64,000 nt of DNA from Armigeres subalbatus. Its lineage: Eukaryota > Arthropoda > Insecta > Diptera > Culicidae. Location of the stretch: positions 431,085,240 through 431,149,239 of the forward strand of contig NC_085140.1 in assembly GCF_024139115.2 (NCBI RefSeq), read 5' to 3'. Positions 1 through 13,500 of this stretch are shown in pieces. A program made the position numbers and the translations under genes. Position 1 is the stretch's first letter. Each line of letters opens with the position of its first letter. Below the pieces are notes generated by a model. That model searched no databases, was not told the DNA's origin, and saw only the letters and a list, made by a program, of their open reading frames with translations.

Positions 1-527
1 GACTGCAATTCGGTCGCCTTTGGTATGGAATCGAAAATGGAACATTGCATGTTTGCTATACGATAAAATCGCTTAGGTTTGGGGCTTCAAACAGGTTCAT
101 TATATGAACCGTCGCCAGAAAAAGTGTTACATACATTATTTTGATCATTTTTGTTTTTTTTTTTTACATAAACGGGTAAGGTGTCCAATCAGAGAGTGAA
201 ATAATCAAAATCATTTGCTGTAGTCCACCTTTCTTCACTTGTCAGCTCACCTTCAGACACATTCATTTTCGACTCTACAGTGTCAATATTCGGTTGATTA
301 TTGGTCATTGAACATTTATGTACATTTTCAAATTGATAAATTATTTCAAATCTAAATAAGTTTTAAATTAGTAAAGTAATGTATTGAATGAATGAGTCGA
401 TGTCATTCTACGTTTTGAAAAAATATGCGATGATTGTCAAAAATCAGACCGAAGTAGCTTCATGAAATTGAATGTTTTAAAATTTTTGTCCAACTAATCA
501 TCGTTCCCCTTCCTCAGCATTCGCATG
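1..527. other. AT-rich sequence, no gene seen
   Basis: Low-complexity AT-rich DNA with a T-run near 155-165. No coding frame or inverted repeat was recognised. Confidence 0.5.
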
Positions 528-832
528 GACGTGGCCAGGACAGCTACCCGGGCAGAAGCTATGAACAGAATAACAAAACATGATATGGACTTGATTGATA
601 TAAGAGATAAAATAACAGATAACAATATCAAAAATTTGCGCCGAAATATCATTCAAACATCAAGATATGCTATGTAGAACATCATAATTTGATCTCCTCA
701 TGATAATGCAAAATATTGATATTGTCGTCTGATCTTTTAACTCTTTTAACTCAAACATGGCCATATCACATTTAGCTATCTAATCAACTTTTGATATTAT
801 TGAGCTATTTTCGTCTACTCGGGTATCGCGTC
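528..832 (+). repeat. Copy of the 3' tail shared with the LINE at 9.0-10.6 kb
   Basis: Starting with CCGGGCAGAAGCTATGAACAG and ending near ATTATTGAGCTATTTTCGTC, this stretch matches 10398-10622 with small gaps. It is probably the 3' end of a second, strongly 5'-truncated copy of the same non-LTR element. Confidence 0.6.
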
Positions 833-1265
833 ACTACTGAGATTTTCATTTTCATTAGGCGAAGCCTCGCGATATTTACATTTAGCTCTCTCATAGCTCT
901 CATAGAAAATATAAATAATGAAAATAATGTTGCTAAATTGCATCAAACAAGTTGTGTCTGCTTCAAAAATGTTGTTATTTTTACTTCTAATTCGAAAATC
1001 AGGTATGTTCAATATAATCATGTTATCAACTAGTAATCGTTGTTTGCACAGATCTATTAAACCACTTAGAAATTTAGATAAAAAAAGCAACATTCCCATC
1101 ATGAGTGCTTGTAATGTGACAGATGACCACGCTACCTTTTCATGTGGTCTCTTGAAAATGAAAATGCGTCTATGTACTACGGAAAACTACCAGTATACTG
1201 CTCTCGACTATTGGAGAGTGCATTGCTTCCATCTAAGAGATAGTGATTTTAGTCCCAAATCAATA

Positions 1266-1466
1266 TAGGGGAACGGTTCGGCACTTCATCTCATTAAAAA
1301 CAAAACAATTAAAAGGAATTTGATTTGTTTTTAATTTTTGTGATTTTTTTCAGTAGTGAGCACGCATGTTAGCAAAAAGAAGCGACAAAATCGGTCCTGC
1401 ATTTCTCTGTTTTGCGATGAGATGAATATATGTTCAGTGAGATGGAAAATGGAACAGTTCCCTTAT
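1266..1466. mobile_element. MITE family A, copy 1
   Basis: Ends TAGGGGAACGGTTC and GAACAGTTCCCTTA form terminal inverted repeats. The interior has the shared TTTGATTTGTTTTTAATTTT and GTGAGCACGCATGTTAGC segments. Related copies lie at 2013-2230, 18818-19050 and 56201-56418. No coding capacity. Confidence 0.75.
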
Positions 1467-1615
1467 GTGGTGACGGATGGAAGTAATGCTACTCTCATAC
1501 AATAGTCCAGGCTTGTATCACCTACGAATTTGCTCAATGCTAATGCATAAGTATTATAAGCATCCGAGCATATGGAGACGCATGGTGCATTGATCCATCA
1601 ACTCCTTGTGATTCA

Positions 1616-1968
1616 CTTGTCATAAGACGAGTTTGTACTTAGACACTATAGGTTCCATAGACGAGCGCAGGAACGGTTGGGTCATTTCGATTAAGTGTGT
1701 TCTTCCACTTTTTCACAGTGTACCACGTGAATTTGACGACACGCTCCGTTGCTTGGATTGCAATCGTGACGTCATGCTCGTTTGGCTACACTAACTGACA
1801 GTTCGTTTGGCTACACTCGCCTTCGCCTCAGCTCGTCTATGGAACGTATAGTGTCTATAGTTTGAACAATCCCATTTAATTCCACCACTTAATTGCACCT
1901 TGACAGATATGTATTTCGACCTCAACAGTAAGGTCGTCTTCAGTGTCTCGTAGTTGACTCCTTGTGAT
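1616..1968 (+). mobile_element. Half copy of the palindromic MITE, interrupted by another MITE
   Basis: ACTTGTCATAAGACGAGTT at 1616 on and TTCCACCACTTAATTGCACC to TCTTCAGTGTCTCGTA (to about 1955) match one arm of the palindrome at 52214-52473. A different element, 1640-1857, is inserted between the two parts. Confidence 0.65.
1640..1857. mobile_element. MITE with ~27-bp terminal inverted repeats, nested
   Basis: TAGACACTATAGGTTCCATA at the left and TATGGAACGTATAGTGTCTA at the right are inverted copies with few mismatches, extending to AGACGAGC/GCTCGTCT. About 218 bp, no coding sequence. It sits inside the half palindrome copy. Confidence 0.75.
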
Positions 1969-2012
1969 TCGCTGAACTTGTTGTGCAGTTACCATAATAT
2001 ACCTATTCTGCA

Positions 2013-2230
2013 TATAGGGGAACTGCTCCTGGAATTCATCTCATTGCTCCGATATTCATTCCATTAAAAGCAAAGCAATGGAAAGCAATTTGATTTGTTT
2101 CTTATTTTTGTGATTTTTTTTCAGCAGTGAGCACGCATGTGGAAGAAGCGACGAAATTGGTGCTGTATTTCTTTGTATCGCGATGAGATGAATATATGTT
2201 CAGTGAGATGGAGATCGGAACAGTACCCCA
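2013..2230. mobile_element. MITE family A, copy 2
   Basis: Same internal blocks as copy 1 with an extra GCTCCGATATTCATTCC segment. Ends are ATAGGGGAACTGCTCC and CGGAACAGTACCCC. Confidence 0.7.
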
Positions 2231-3185
2231 GATCATATGATCAAAAACAGCCTAGCCAAGGTCAAGGTCTACAACGCAATATGATACGCATGATAAGACA
2301 TGCTAAAAAAGAAAAAAAAAACTCATTTCAATGTACATATTTACAATGTTTACAATGACTTTCAATCTTCCGAAAATCTTTCTCTTTCAAAGAACTAAAT
2401 AGGTAGGTGACACTTTGGTTAATGACTTGCATCCTCTTCAATTAGATATCCTCAGCACTGAACTGACTTACTTGAACCGCACTGAGCGGTGCCATACTAT
2501 CGTGCCCCCACCCTTCCGAATATAGTTCTGCTTGTGTTCCATCTAATTGAGACAACAGCGGCGCAAATTGAATGTGAGGATCGCCTGTCTTCACGTTTTC
2601 ATGGCGCAGCAGAACGCTCGTATATCATCCCATCTCGAGAGCACCAAGTCTCAAACCTATCCCGTGCAGAGCCAAGAGAACTGTGGATGATCGTTCTGAC
2701 GAAAATTAATTGCCAGTCTAATTGCTTTGCGTCAACGGAAGAGTTAGTGAATTACGTACCTGCCTTCTCACACTCAATCTCATCTCGGTTATGGGGAAGT
2801 AGCTACAAAGCGCTTTTCGGTGACAACAGACGTAATACTTCTAGATTTCTCATCGTTTACCTATTGAACGTTAAACTCGAATATTCTTTTGATGGTCTGA
2901 CAATTGGTTGATAGCGAAATTTAAAAAGTTTCAATCCGATTAATATAATTGTGCTTACTTACTTGCGATTCATACTTTGTTTTATTTTAATACAATTTTT
3001 TGTACTCAATTACATCTTTCATAATGCACGGGTAACAAATATGATATTATTTCACGTTTTTAACAGTTAACATAAAGGGTTTACACTGAAGACGGTAAAA
3101 TTATCATAGGGTTGGTTTGGCTCCACTTTCTTATCATATCGGTGCTGCAATGTCAACAGAAATACGGGCATAGTTATTCGATACC
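2231..3185. other. Downstream flank, no gene seen
   Basis: AT-rich, unassigned. A 140-codon open stretch at 2489-2911 (+) has no recognisable domain and no coding-like composition. Confidence 0.4.
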
Positions 3186-3714
3186 TAGGGTAAAATTCCC
3201 AATAGTGGACCCCCTAGTAGCGAAATTTTGCTCTTCCTGTCATACGGCTTAGAAATTTTCAAAATTTTAACTCTGCTTGATATCTAACAACAAGCTTTGC
3301 ATCCCCTCTTCACGATACATACATAAAACATCTAAATACACGACGTTATTCGTTAAAATTAACATTTTAAAGTCTAACTAAATTCGCCCTATAGGAGACC
3401 CCCTGGGGGTCCATAATAGGAAATTGCTGCCCTATAGTCGACACTTCATTTGATATTCATGTCCCGTTTCGGGACGTTCTTCTTCCCTATAATGGACCCC
3501 CCAAAATATTCCTATAATGGACACTCTCTTGTTTATTTTTTATAGAATTGTAAAAAATCATCTAATTTGACTTTCCATAGCATTTCCAACATATGTAATC
3601 AAATCATAGGACTGTAAGGTAGATTCTTCCGATAGAATTTCATAGCGAAATGTTGACAAATGCAGTAATAATGCATAAATGGCTGGAGGGTCCACTATTG
3701 GTCACCTTAACCTA
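3186..3714. mobile_element. MITE family B, full copy
   Basis: TAGGGTAAAATTCCCAATAG TGGACCC at the left and the inverted GGGTCCACTATTGGT...CCTTAACCTA at the right give ~27-bp imperfect inverted ends. The 529-bp interior repeats the TGGACCCCC and CCTATAATGGAC motifs. A truncated relative lies at 25946-26242. Confidence 0.7.
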
Positions 3715-3805
3715 CTATAAGAAAAACAAGACATAACAAGCGGGACGGAAAGGAATGGATTTCTGGTAATGTAAAAAAAAACTATCGAATTTGAGTTTCA
3801 CTGAT

Positions 3806-4471
3806 TTTTTATTTGTTATATACGTCAATTGCAATGAGTTTTACATGACAAATCTGTTTGGACGGAAATTTTATCATTTACATCAATTTACCAAACATAG
3901 TTGTAGGAATTTAAGGTGCCCACATCATGTGTAATTCTATTTTACACTAATCGAACATTTACTCCACTGAATAAATAATTTATATTTATATAGCCTTCTT
4001 CGGGTTTGATCAATTTTTTGCTTACAAATGCTCATCTGTGACCTAACACTAGAGATCCCAAATAACTGTCTTATCAATAACTTACAGTATTTTTTACAAA
4101 AGTCATTCATCATCTCTCGCGGTTGTTATTTTTGTACACGGTAAATTTTGGCCAAGATTTTAATGCACGACCTCACCAAAAACATATTTTATATAGAAAA
4201 AATGCTGTAGCATTTTCGCAGACTAACGGTTTAAATATAGCTTTGGCTTGAGATGTTTTGTGAAATTCTATTACAAAAGCACCACCAATCTCTAGATCAG
4301 TACAAATCATTCCCTTTTTAACTTACAACAGCAGAAATATTGACTGAGTTGTCTGCCACATGTAGAACATTGAAATGAACGCAGCTGAGCTGGAGTTGTC
4401 CAGTCGGGTGGCGTTTTTCGTAGCAGCAATGTTGACAACCGTGGCAACGTTGCCAGCAGGTTTTGTCTTTG
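3806..4471 (-). other. Probable FoxL2 3' UTR
   Basis: Downstream of the stop codon the minus strand is AT-rich with no further coding pattern. An AATAAA signal lies at 3813-3808 on the minus strand and is a possible polyadenylation signal; other AT-rich matches exist, so the true end is unknown. Confidence 0.35.
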
Positions 4472-4563
4472 TTAGGGTTGCTGAAGGTAGCTTTTCTGGT
4501 AGTTCTGCTGGGTGGACGTTACGCTCATCTGGTTGGGAATTTCCTCCTTCACCACTGGGAGTA
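4472..4563 (-). CDS. FoxL2: FoxL2 coding exon 9 (residues 323-352, stop)
   Basis: The acceptor is tttctcccctcag before 4563, in the phase left by exon 8. It encodes a lysine/glutamate patch ([10 protein letters not shown]) and a glutamine/tyrosine-rich end, stopping at TAA 4474-4472. VKEE at about 327-330 is a second SUMO-type motif. It is separated from exon 8 by an 885-bp intron that contains tRNA-Glu on the other strand. Confidence 0.75.
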
Positions 4564-7500
4564 CTGAGGGGAGAAACGGAAAAGAAAAGCTGATTACTGG
4601 AAGCTGTAGTAGGTATATAAAAAACGTTGACACGTATGTGCCATCAATGGAACTGTATAAAAATGCGACCAATCGAGCAAGAGATTTGTCAAGGGTTCAA
4701 AATATCAAAATTTAACTGATTTAATCCCCATTTGAATCTAAATTTGACTAAAATCAATCAAATATTATACGTGGTCAGATAATGATAGACATTTTTGCAA
4801 ACTTGTTTGCAATAATTTATGATGAAAGATCAAGACCATAATTAATGGATCCAAAATGGCTGACCATTCAATATCTTGAACTGAAAAACATCAAGTCCCA
4901 TATTGTCTAGTGGTTAGGATATCCGGCTCTCACCCGGAAGGCCCGGGTTCGATTCCCGGTATGGGAATTTTTTTGTAGACAGAAATTATGTAATTTATTA
5001 TGAATAAATGCAAGTGACTTGAATAGGTGCCGTAACCAGCCCCCCGCCCTCCACCCACATCTTATGTTATGCTTTTATCTTTATGTGAGCGTGAGTGATC
5101 CGAGAAGCGTGATATCCATAGAAAAAAGCCAAAGTTCCATTCAACAAACGTGACGTGACATAGGGGAGGGGTTGGTTTAACAAAAATGGCCAATTTTCAC
5201 GTGACGTATTCGATGGATCTAACCTCATCGAATTCATACGAAAATTGTGCAAGCAAAACCAGCAAGACTATCATTCTTATGCGAACTCGAACTTTTTATG
5301 ACTGCAATTGTGTCGGGGAGCATGCTTGGTGTTGCCTCAGCTAGTGTAAGGAAGTATCTCTTCCAGGCGAAAGATTTTTTTGCGAGCATTGATTACAACA
5401 TCATCTTTCACATGTACTCAAATGACGAATTTTAAAATCTATACTTACTTGCCGTATCCCATGGAGAGTAATAGGTTTCAAATCTTCGCGGACACGGAGG
5501 AGGTGTGCTGCCCGAAACTGAATTAAACCAGTAGAGAAGAAAAGTGGATAATTAATATTAGAATTCACATTGAGTCACTCATAAAGTAAGTAAGCTTCTT
5601 GACCTCACCTAAGTTATTCGATAACGTGCCGTAGCTGTTAATGGTCACAGGTTGCACCGGCTGTTGCAGCTGAAATGTGTTTACAATAATCAAATTTCAT
5701 TTGAAATGATATCGTCAATAAGTGTATGCTTACCGGTGTCGAGTATGAGTAATTGGACCTGGTTGAGCACGGCGTGTACGAACTCAGTTGGGGGGCCTGC
5801 ATCCATGACGTCCTGTAACACAGTTGAGTATTGTAGTCTCAAGAAAAAATAAATCATATATCAACTGAATCACACTTACCCAGTATCGTACCGCGGATAC
5901 TGGTAGGGACTTTGCGCGAACACCGGCCGGCCGAAATTACCCGGATTGGTCATGTACGAGTCGCCGAACATCTTGGAGTAGTGACCCGTCCGGTACGGTC
6001 GCTTCATTCGCCTCCGCCGTTTGTAGTTTCCGTTCTCGAACATGTCCTCGTACTGTGGATCCAGAGTCCAATAGTTCCCTTTGCGTTCGCCTCCACCTTC
6101 GCGGGGTATTTTTACGAAGCACTCGTTCAGGCTCAGATTATGCCGGATCGAGTTCTGCCAGCCTTTTTTGTTCTTCTCAAAGTACGGAAAGCGTGACGTT
6201 ATGTAGCCGTAGATTTCACTCAGAGTTGCTCGCTTCATTGCGGAGTTCTGAGGGGGATTGTTAGAACAAATTGGGCAGATTATGCATATGGCTCATAATA
6301 ATAAAATCTTTTAAGACGTTAGTATTAGATGTTATTCTGTGCATTATTGTGTTATTAACCGTCAAACAATATGTTTTCTGCGTTCCGGTATTGCGTTACG
6401 AATGTACAGAGATGTTCTGCTCTGTTAAAAAGTGAATCGTGCCGCAATGTCAGAACGCCGGATACAATGTGTTTGTGGTTTTAGATTTTGCCAGCCACAA
6501 GAACGACTTCTCACTGCTGGTGCTCAGTCATCCGCGTGACAGTGTCACAGAGCAGCCGGTTGGATTAAAATGTGATCAATAAATTCTAGCTTTAATGAAT
6601 GAACGGCGGTAATTTATTTTGTGATATTCTAATTTTAGCATCTGATATGTTTTTCCCACATGCCATGACATTTTTTCTACTAACCTGAATGGCCATCGCT
6701 ATTAGAGCTACGTAGCTGTATGGTGGTTTGGTGTTTGAATTTCTATGTCCACCTGTGGGGCTTTCCGAACTGCAAGCATAAAACAGATAAGACACATTGA
6801 ATTATTGGAAGAGGCAGTGAAGTATGTAATTAGTTTTAATTAATTGAATCTTATTCTCAGAATTATTAAAACTGACTATAAAAAGATAAGAAAATTATTT
6901 TGAGCTTTTAGTGGAATGTCTTTACTAAGTCGAGTCAAGAACGAGACACTGAAAACGGCTTTACTGTTGAGGTCGAAATACTTATCTATCAAAAAAACAA
7001 TCAAATGGGGGAATTAAATGGAATTGTACGAACTCGTCTTATGACAAGTATAAAAAGATTTTTGGCAATCATTTCCTCTGCTATGAATACTGAATTTATT
7101 ACCTAGGAGTTGGTCCAATTATTCATAATTTAATTTTGCATTATTGGCAGTTACTACAGTTCAAAAGCTCAACTTCAGTCACTATCAATTCACATATTCA
7201 AGAGGAAAAAGTAAACCATTAAAATGTTCTTACGATTTTTTCAGTTTAGTCGGATTTAGCAGAATAATTAGAAGTGGCATATAGGAGAACAAAATTGTAA
7301 TAGTTGGACAAAAACTACCTACACTACTTAATATCACATTTGGCTAGAAACTGGTATGACATTTTTATTTTTGGTTTTTAATTATGGTAAAAATCATTGG
7401 CGTAAATGAGAGGGGGCTGAGAATTCATCGAAGGGGCCTGAGAAATCATCGAAGCATTCCAACTGGAAGCCAAAATAATTCACACTGAATTCCTTTCAGC

Positions 7501-10500
7501 TTCGTTTAGGGATACCCTTGGGAGTCTGTGGGGGATACCCTTCATAATCCATTTGCTTCAGAATCTCTCGTTGATTTGCTTCGGAATTCCTCCAGAATCG
7601 TTCGAAGATTTGTTTCGGAGTTCCTTGACGAATTGTTTCAGAATACTTCGGCGATTTATTTCGGAATCCCTCTGAAGATGTGCTTCGAAATCCCTCAACA
7701 AATTGCCACCATTCGACGATACGCTTCGGAATTCCTCGGTTTTCTTCGGAATTCCTTCGGAATCATTCGACGATTTGCTTCGAAATCCTTCGACATCCCG
7801 TGAGGATTTGGAATCCCTGGAACATTCCTGTTGGAATCCCAGGTGGATTTCCTTCAGAATCCTTGGAGGTTCCCTTCGGTATGCGTGAAGGATTCCCGTC
7901 GAAATCTCCTGTAATATTTCCGTCGGAATCACTAAAGGATTCTCATAGGAATCCTTGGTGGATTTATTTTTCATTTGAGACAAACAGAATATTTATGAAA
8001 TATGCAAAAATATCCACTGCCTACCGGTTGGAACCTGACGGCGATCCGTCACATATTGTCCGTTTAGTGAGCGGGACAAAGCCGAGCACTACTACACTTA
8101 GACGCAATAGCCATACACTATCAATATGATGCATTATACAAATCATAGGCTGGTAAACAAACACACTTGAGAAAAGCGAATAAATATGGATGAGTGTGAT
8201 TAATCCACAATGGTCTTAGGTTACCACTAAGATAACTTTATGAGGTAGTAAAACAATCGAGAATTTTTGAAAGGAAGCTCAAAATAGAGACAATAGATGA
8301 AGATAGAACGTATGCCGTAAATCTTCCAAAGCGGCTTAACATCTATTGTCTTCCTTTTTCGAACGGAAAGCTGCCCACTTTTTCAATCAAGGTAGGCCGT
8401 AAAATTCATATTATAATGATCCCCAATATACAAACTTTCTGAGCCGCTTGAAGTTGAAGTGTGTACACTATGGCTTTCGAAACGAGAAGGTGTATGTTTC
8501 TTTTTTTTTTTTGTTTTTTTATTAAGGAGACTTTCAGCCCGAGGCTGGCTCGTCTCCAGGAGGTGTATATTCTATCCATATTCTTCAAAAATTCTGAGTG
8601 GATCACTTAAAAGCGTGAATCATTCACCGTTTTCCGTAAATCGAGGAGTGTATAGAACACAAAAATTAGAAAATGTGTATTTTATAAGATTCATCAGAAA
8701 TACCCGTCTGTATATTGCCTAGACCGGCCCCGGTAATTGAACCCAGCTAGCCTCAGCATGGTCTTACCGTACGGCTAAGGAGGGCCCCTCTTCAAGCACT
8801 AATTCGTTGAAAATAGGCTCTCATGAAGCAATACCGTAACTGTAAAACAGCTTGTAGTTCTTCAAAAGATGATTACGTTCAAAGTTCCGAACTATTGTTT
8901 TATTACCATATGAATGCCTATTTATCAAGCAACAACTTTGTAGAAGACATTAAACTTCTATGAGGCAACTCTAATCAATGCCATGATTTCATATGTGATC
9001 ACAGTTCCGTGTAATTATCGGAAACTGCGCTGCCAGGATCAACGTAGAGTAGTCTGGGTTTCTGCTGCGATCTTTTCTGGCGGTGACTCTGTTTCTAGTT
9101 GCCATGAATGGGGTCTTCAATGACCTCTCCAAGAACATCTACATCTTCGTCCACGCGGCCGACATCCTCCTTGTGGTCATCGGAGACATTCCAGCGCGAA
9201 CGCGTATTTGAACCCAAGCAACTCTTAGTTCAACGGTAAGCCTCCTCGGTCGGCGTCACCATATCGGCCGCGTAAAATGTCCGCGGGCATGTGTGAAACG
9301 GGCGGCACCATATCTTCGGCCCTAGTATGAAGATTAATAGGCTGCCGATCCCAAGCCGGAAACTTGTCGGAGTCTCCATCGACCGAGGACTATCCCTAGT
9401 TTCTCATTTCCAAGTGGTCAAAGCCGGCTGCAGATTGAGATTGTTAAAACCTAAACCAATAACAGGCCCACTCGGTATCGTAGCGGCTAAGCGTTGATTG
9501 ACAGCAGACTGCTGTACGAACTGGAGCTGACTTGTGTAGCACGCCAAGAGCTTGTCAGCATACTCTCCCCAGTCTTCAACCAATACCTTCGCAAAACTTC
9601 CGGGCTTCTTCACTCCACACCCGCTGAGGCTGCCGACGCCGAAGCAGGTTTTATCCCATTTCGCCATCTTGTGCAGCCGGATATTTTCCAAAATCCGCGG
9701 CATACGCTCCCGACCCCGGCATATCCGGTTACTACAGGATCCCTCTCCTTGTTCATGGGGAACGAAGCCTCCCCTAATTCCAGTGGCTAGAGTCTACTGG
9801 CACGGAGCGAGGAGCTACCACTCCTCCATAGCAGACAGAAACAGTTCCATTGCGAGGAGTTTTAAAAGAGGGTACAACACGGAAGCTTTTCAATGATTTG
9901 TCATCGAGCTGCTAAACACCGAGTTTAGGAATCATGAGCACAGCTATACTGACAATTCCCTTTTGAGCGAAGAGGTCGGTTAAGGCGTTAACAGGAACAA
10001 CCTAACACTGTCGGACAGCCTTCCTGAACAATGCAGCATCTTCTAGGTGGAAACCACAGCTCTGTTTATTGCCGCTACCACTTCCTCCGACAAGCCGGTC
10101 CTAGTCCTGATTGCTCCCGCCAGTGCCATCGCTGCAAAACCAGGCAATTATCCCTTGTGAACAACAGTCGACAACCTTCGTCTGGATTGTGGGGTACCAG
10201 GGAACTTCAAGGCGGACAATTTGCTGGCTGCCGGTCACCAAGGCCGGTGTTTCACAACATCGGTTTCCCCGGTTAACGTTAAAGCCGGAATCAAAAAGAA
10301 CAACATCCTTGACTGGGGGAACTAATGGGCAGCCACGCCAACTTCAGCTTGATCAAAGCATATGCACCAAACAGCGACCCGATGAGGTGAAATAAGTTTT
10401 GTCGCAGCCAGAGAAAAGGCTATCCGGGCAGAAGCCATGAACAGCACATGATATCAATCACTTCTTACAAATAGCATAACTTGATCTCCTCATGATATTT

Positions 10501-13500
10501 TAGTGCAAAACATTGATATTGTGGCCTGATCTTTTTTCTTTTACATCAATCAGATCCATATCTCATTTTGCTATTTAATCAACATTTGATATTATTGAGC
10601 TATTTTCGTCTACTCAGGATTCGTAGCACCTTTTGCACACATGAATAAATGAAAGCATCAGAGTGTCTCCAGATCCAAATGGTGATCTGCTATGACCGTT
10701 TTTGTGCGAACTATTCATTGCGAATTTGGAGGACACAGGGACAAGGAGTACTATCCGAGAAATTGTAGTCGACGACATTTTCAGCATCATCAATTAGAGG
10801 AACCTGCCTAGGATTTTGAAAGCAATAAACAAGGACATCTAATTTACCCACGAGGAGGAATAGGAAAGTCACTAACACCATGAGAGTCATCCCATATACA
10901 TCGAATCATTCGTATCAACATAAAATGGCAACATTTCATGACAGAATGCAGACGATGCCCCAAAGCGAAGACGGAAAAACAAATTATCGAAAGCGCGAAC
11001 AATATGCTGTTTCCAGCGATTGTTAGATTTTCTAACAATTCTGTATAAGAATCTACCAAAATCTGTATAAGAAATGACCATATGCGAAAATGCTAGATTG
11101 TTATACATACAAATATTGGATGGGACCTTTCAATTTTGCAATCTTTTTTTCTACAATATTTGCTTGTGGGAATATTTGGTAGGTTCTAAAACAGGATTAT
11201 TAGAAAATCTAACAGTTGCTGGTTGAGTGTTTGATTATCCGGAAGATGATCCCTGACAAACCATAATTCGAGCACAACGCTACGCCACAGTGGCGTCAAA
11301 TGGATGAGCAGTTGAAATACCTCAAAACTGTATCCAAACTCCGTCCGTTCTGAAATTACGAATTTGTCTAACCTAGAGTCGCCACGAGTATTTAATCTAT
11401 GTCCATCCCCTACTAATTGTTAATGATAAGACGGCATCAACTGTAAATTATTATACTGTGGCTCCGCAAAGTGTCATACGCGACTGAGCCTGCCAAATGA
11501 ACGAACTAGTTAAAACAAAACTAGTTGCATTATAAATTCTCGAGTTACTACCACATACAACTACACGCAAAAAAATATTGCTGTCGAAAATACTATTCCG
11601 AGGATTATTTTAAGAATATGCACCGACGATTTTCAGCAGATGAAACTGAAACATGAACTGAAACAGTGGTGATTTTCTCTTAAAAGATGGGAAAATGGTG
11701 AATAATGGTAAAATAAACCCTAATAATTGCATAAACAAAATAATATAAATATACTAACCTATTGGTTGTACTCCTGTCATCACCCACCAGTGTGCCGTTG
11801 ACTGTGATTTCATCGGATTTGATGGTTGTGGTGATTGTCGGCACTCCATTGGCGGTCACATCCGTATTTTCCGCATCCTCGTGCACCCTATCGATCACGG
11901 TGGGCAGCTGTGGCGGTCCGGGAGATTTTACTTGATCGTACGCTGGCAGTGCTACTGAAATGTGGCACAAGATCGCAGAAAATGGAGAGTTCTGTTATCG
12001 ATCGAAACAATGAAGGGGCGCAATTTACGCAATCGGAATCGCCGCGAATACATTGCTGGCAAGCGAGTGCAACGTCGAATCGGCTCGTTACGAGTCAGTG
12101 CTGATTGATAGCACAGTTACCACGTGCCATTGAGAGTATAATTTCTGCATTGTAACGATGGGCTGAGCCTCATCAATGACACACAAACCGTTCACTCGGA
12201 AGCGTTATGTATTTCAATGGCAATTCACAACTGCAAACTACATACAACGGTTATAAATACAGTATCAGAGAAGAATGATGTCTTCTCTTGCCGGAATCTT
12301 TGTTTACTATAACGTGATCATACTAACCAAGTTCATGCTCACCTAAGTGACTGAGACCGTTGAAGGATTCTTGTTTAATTTTTGGCAGGTTTATCAAGTT
12401 CTGGAACAAAATAAGAAAATGTTTATAGGTTAGTTATTTTACAGGATATTGTTGAAAGTAAAATGCAGTTTGGAAAACTGATCAATTGTTTTGCATATGT
12501 TGTTTCTTTTTTTTTACTTATATTCATATTTTGGAAATTTTATGAATATGCATATAAAACAGTATTGATATTTGATAACTTTGGTTTCAAATTGACTTTT
12601 AAAAATCACGCTTTTAAATACATTTTCCACCCACAGAGCTCCAAACTCACATGTTCACATGCAGTCGGATCATAACTAATCTGTGTCATCAATATTGTAG
12701 AAATCGCAACCAACTCCGACATGCTTGTACGGATTTGCTTCACCAACCATGCGAACGGATGTTCGTCTTAATTCGAAGCTTTGTTTCAGTTTATGTTCTG
12801 ATACCATAGAACCGTCGGCCTTCGGCGTTGAGTCGAAAAAAGCGTAATCCAAGTCACTTATCGTTCGACCAAGCAAGAGTAACATTTCGGATACCGCATC
12901 TAACCACCCCACGCATCCACCGAGGATTTTGGGTGAGATTTAATGGTATTTGTTTGGTCCATTAATTCGAACATAGCTCTTCTTGGGAGTGTGATTCTTT
13001 TTATTCTCGGAATGAGTAAGATACGACACGATGTGAAAAATTTACCTCGGGGTCTTGTAGTTAAGAGTGCCCTACCATAGCGAACGGCCTGCAGTGGGAG
13101 AAGCAGGTTGATGTTTTGCAAATCTTGTGATGAAAAACAAAAATATTTATCCTCGCTAGTCAAATTATTTAGATTGATGACTAGAAACATAATCAACGAC
13201 GTACTCCATGAGGGGTTAAACTGCAGTATTTTACATTCGATAGAATGCTTCGAACAAACAGCTTAAAAGGCAGAATCATTCATCTAGTGCTTTTGGGCCT
13301 CTTTCATTATGTAATACGTCTCAACTGTTTGGATTTGATCGTAGCTTAAGAGCCAGTTCGCGAGAAGCGCGACCCCCTCTTGAATCGATATTCTCCGATT
13401 TGGATGAAATTTTCAGGGTTTGTTCATATATGTATGAGAAGACATTTAGCAAATTTTCAGATTTTTTCATTGAGGGGAAGTGGGGTAAAACGGCCCTTCA

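Noticed and set aside
2489..2911. 140-codon plus-strand frame downstream of FoxL2
   Set aside because: No family resemblance and no supporting signals; probably chance.
4375..4593. 72-codon plus-strand frame
   Set aside because: It is the antisense shadow of FoxL2 exon 9.
5912..6196. Plus-strand frames over the forkhead region
   Set aside because: They are antisense shadows of FoxL2 exon 5.
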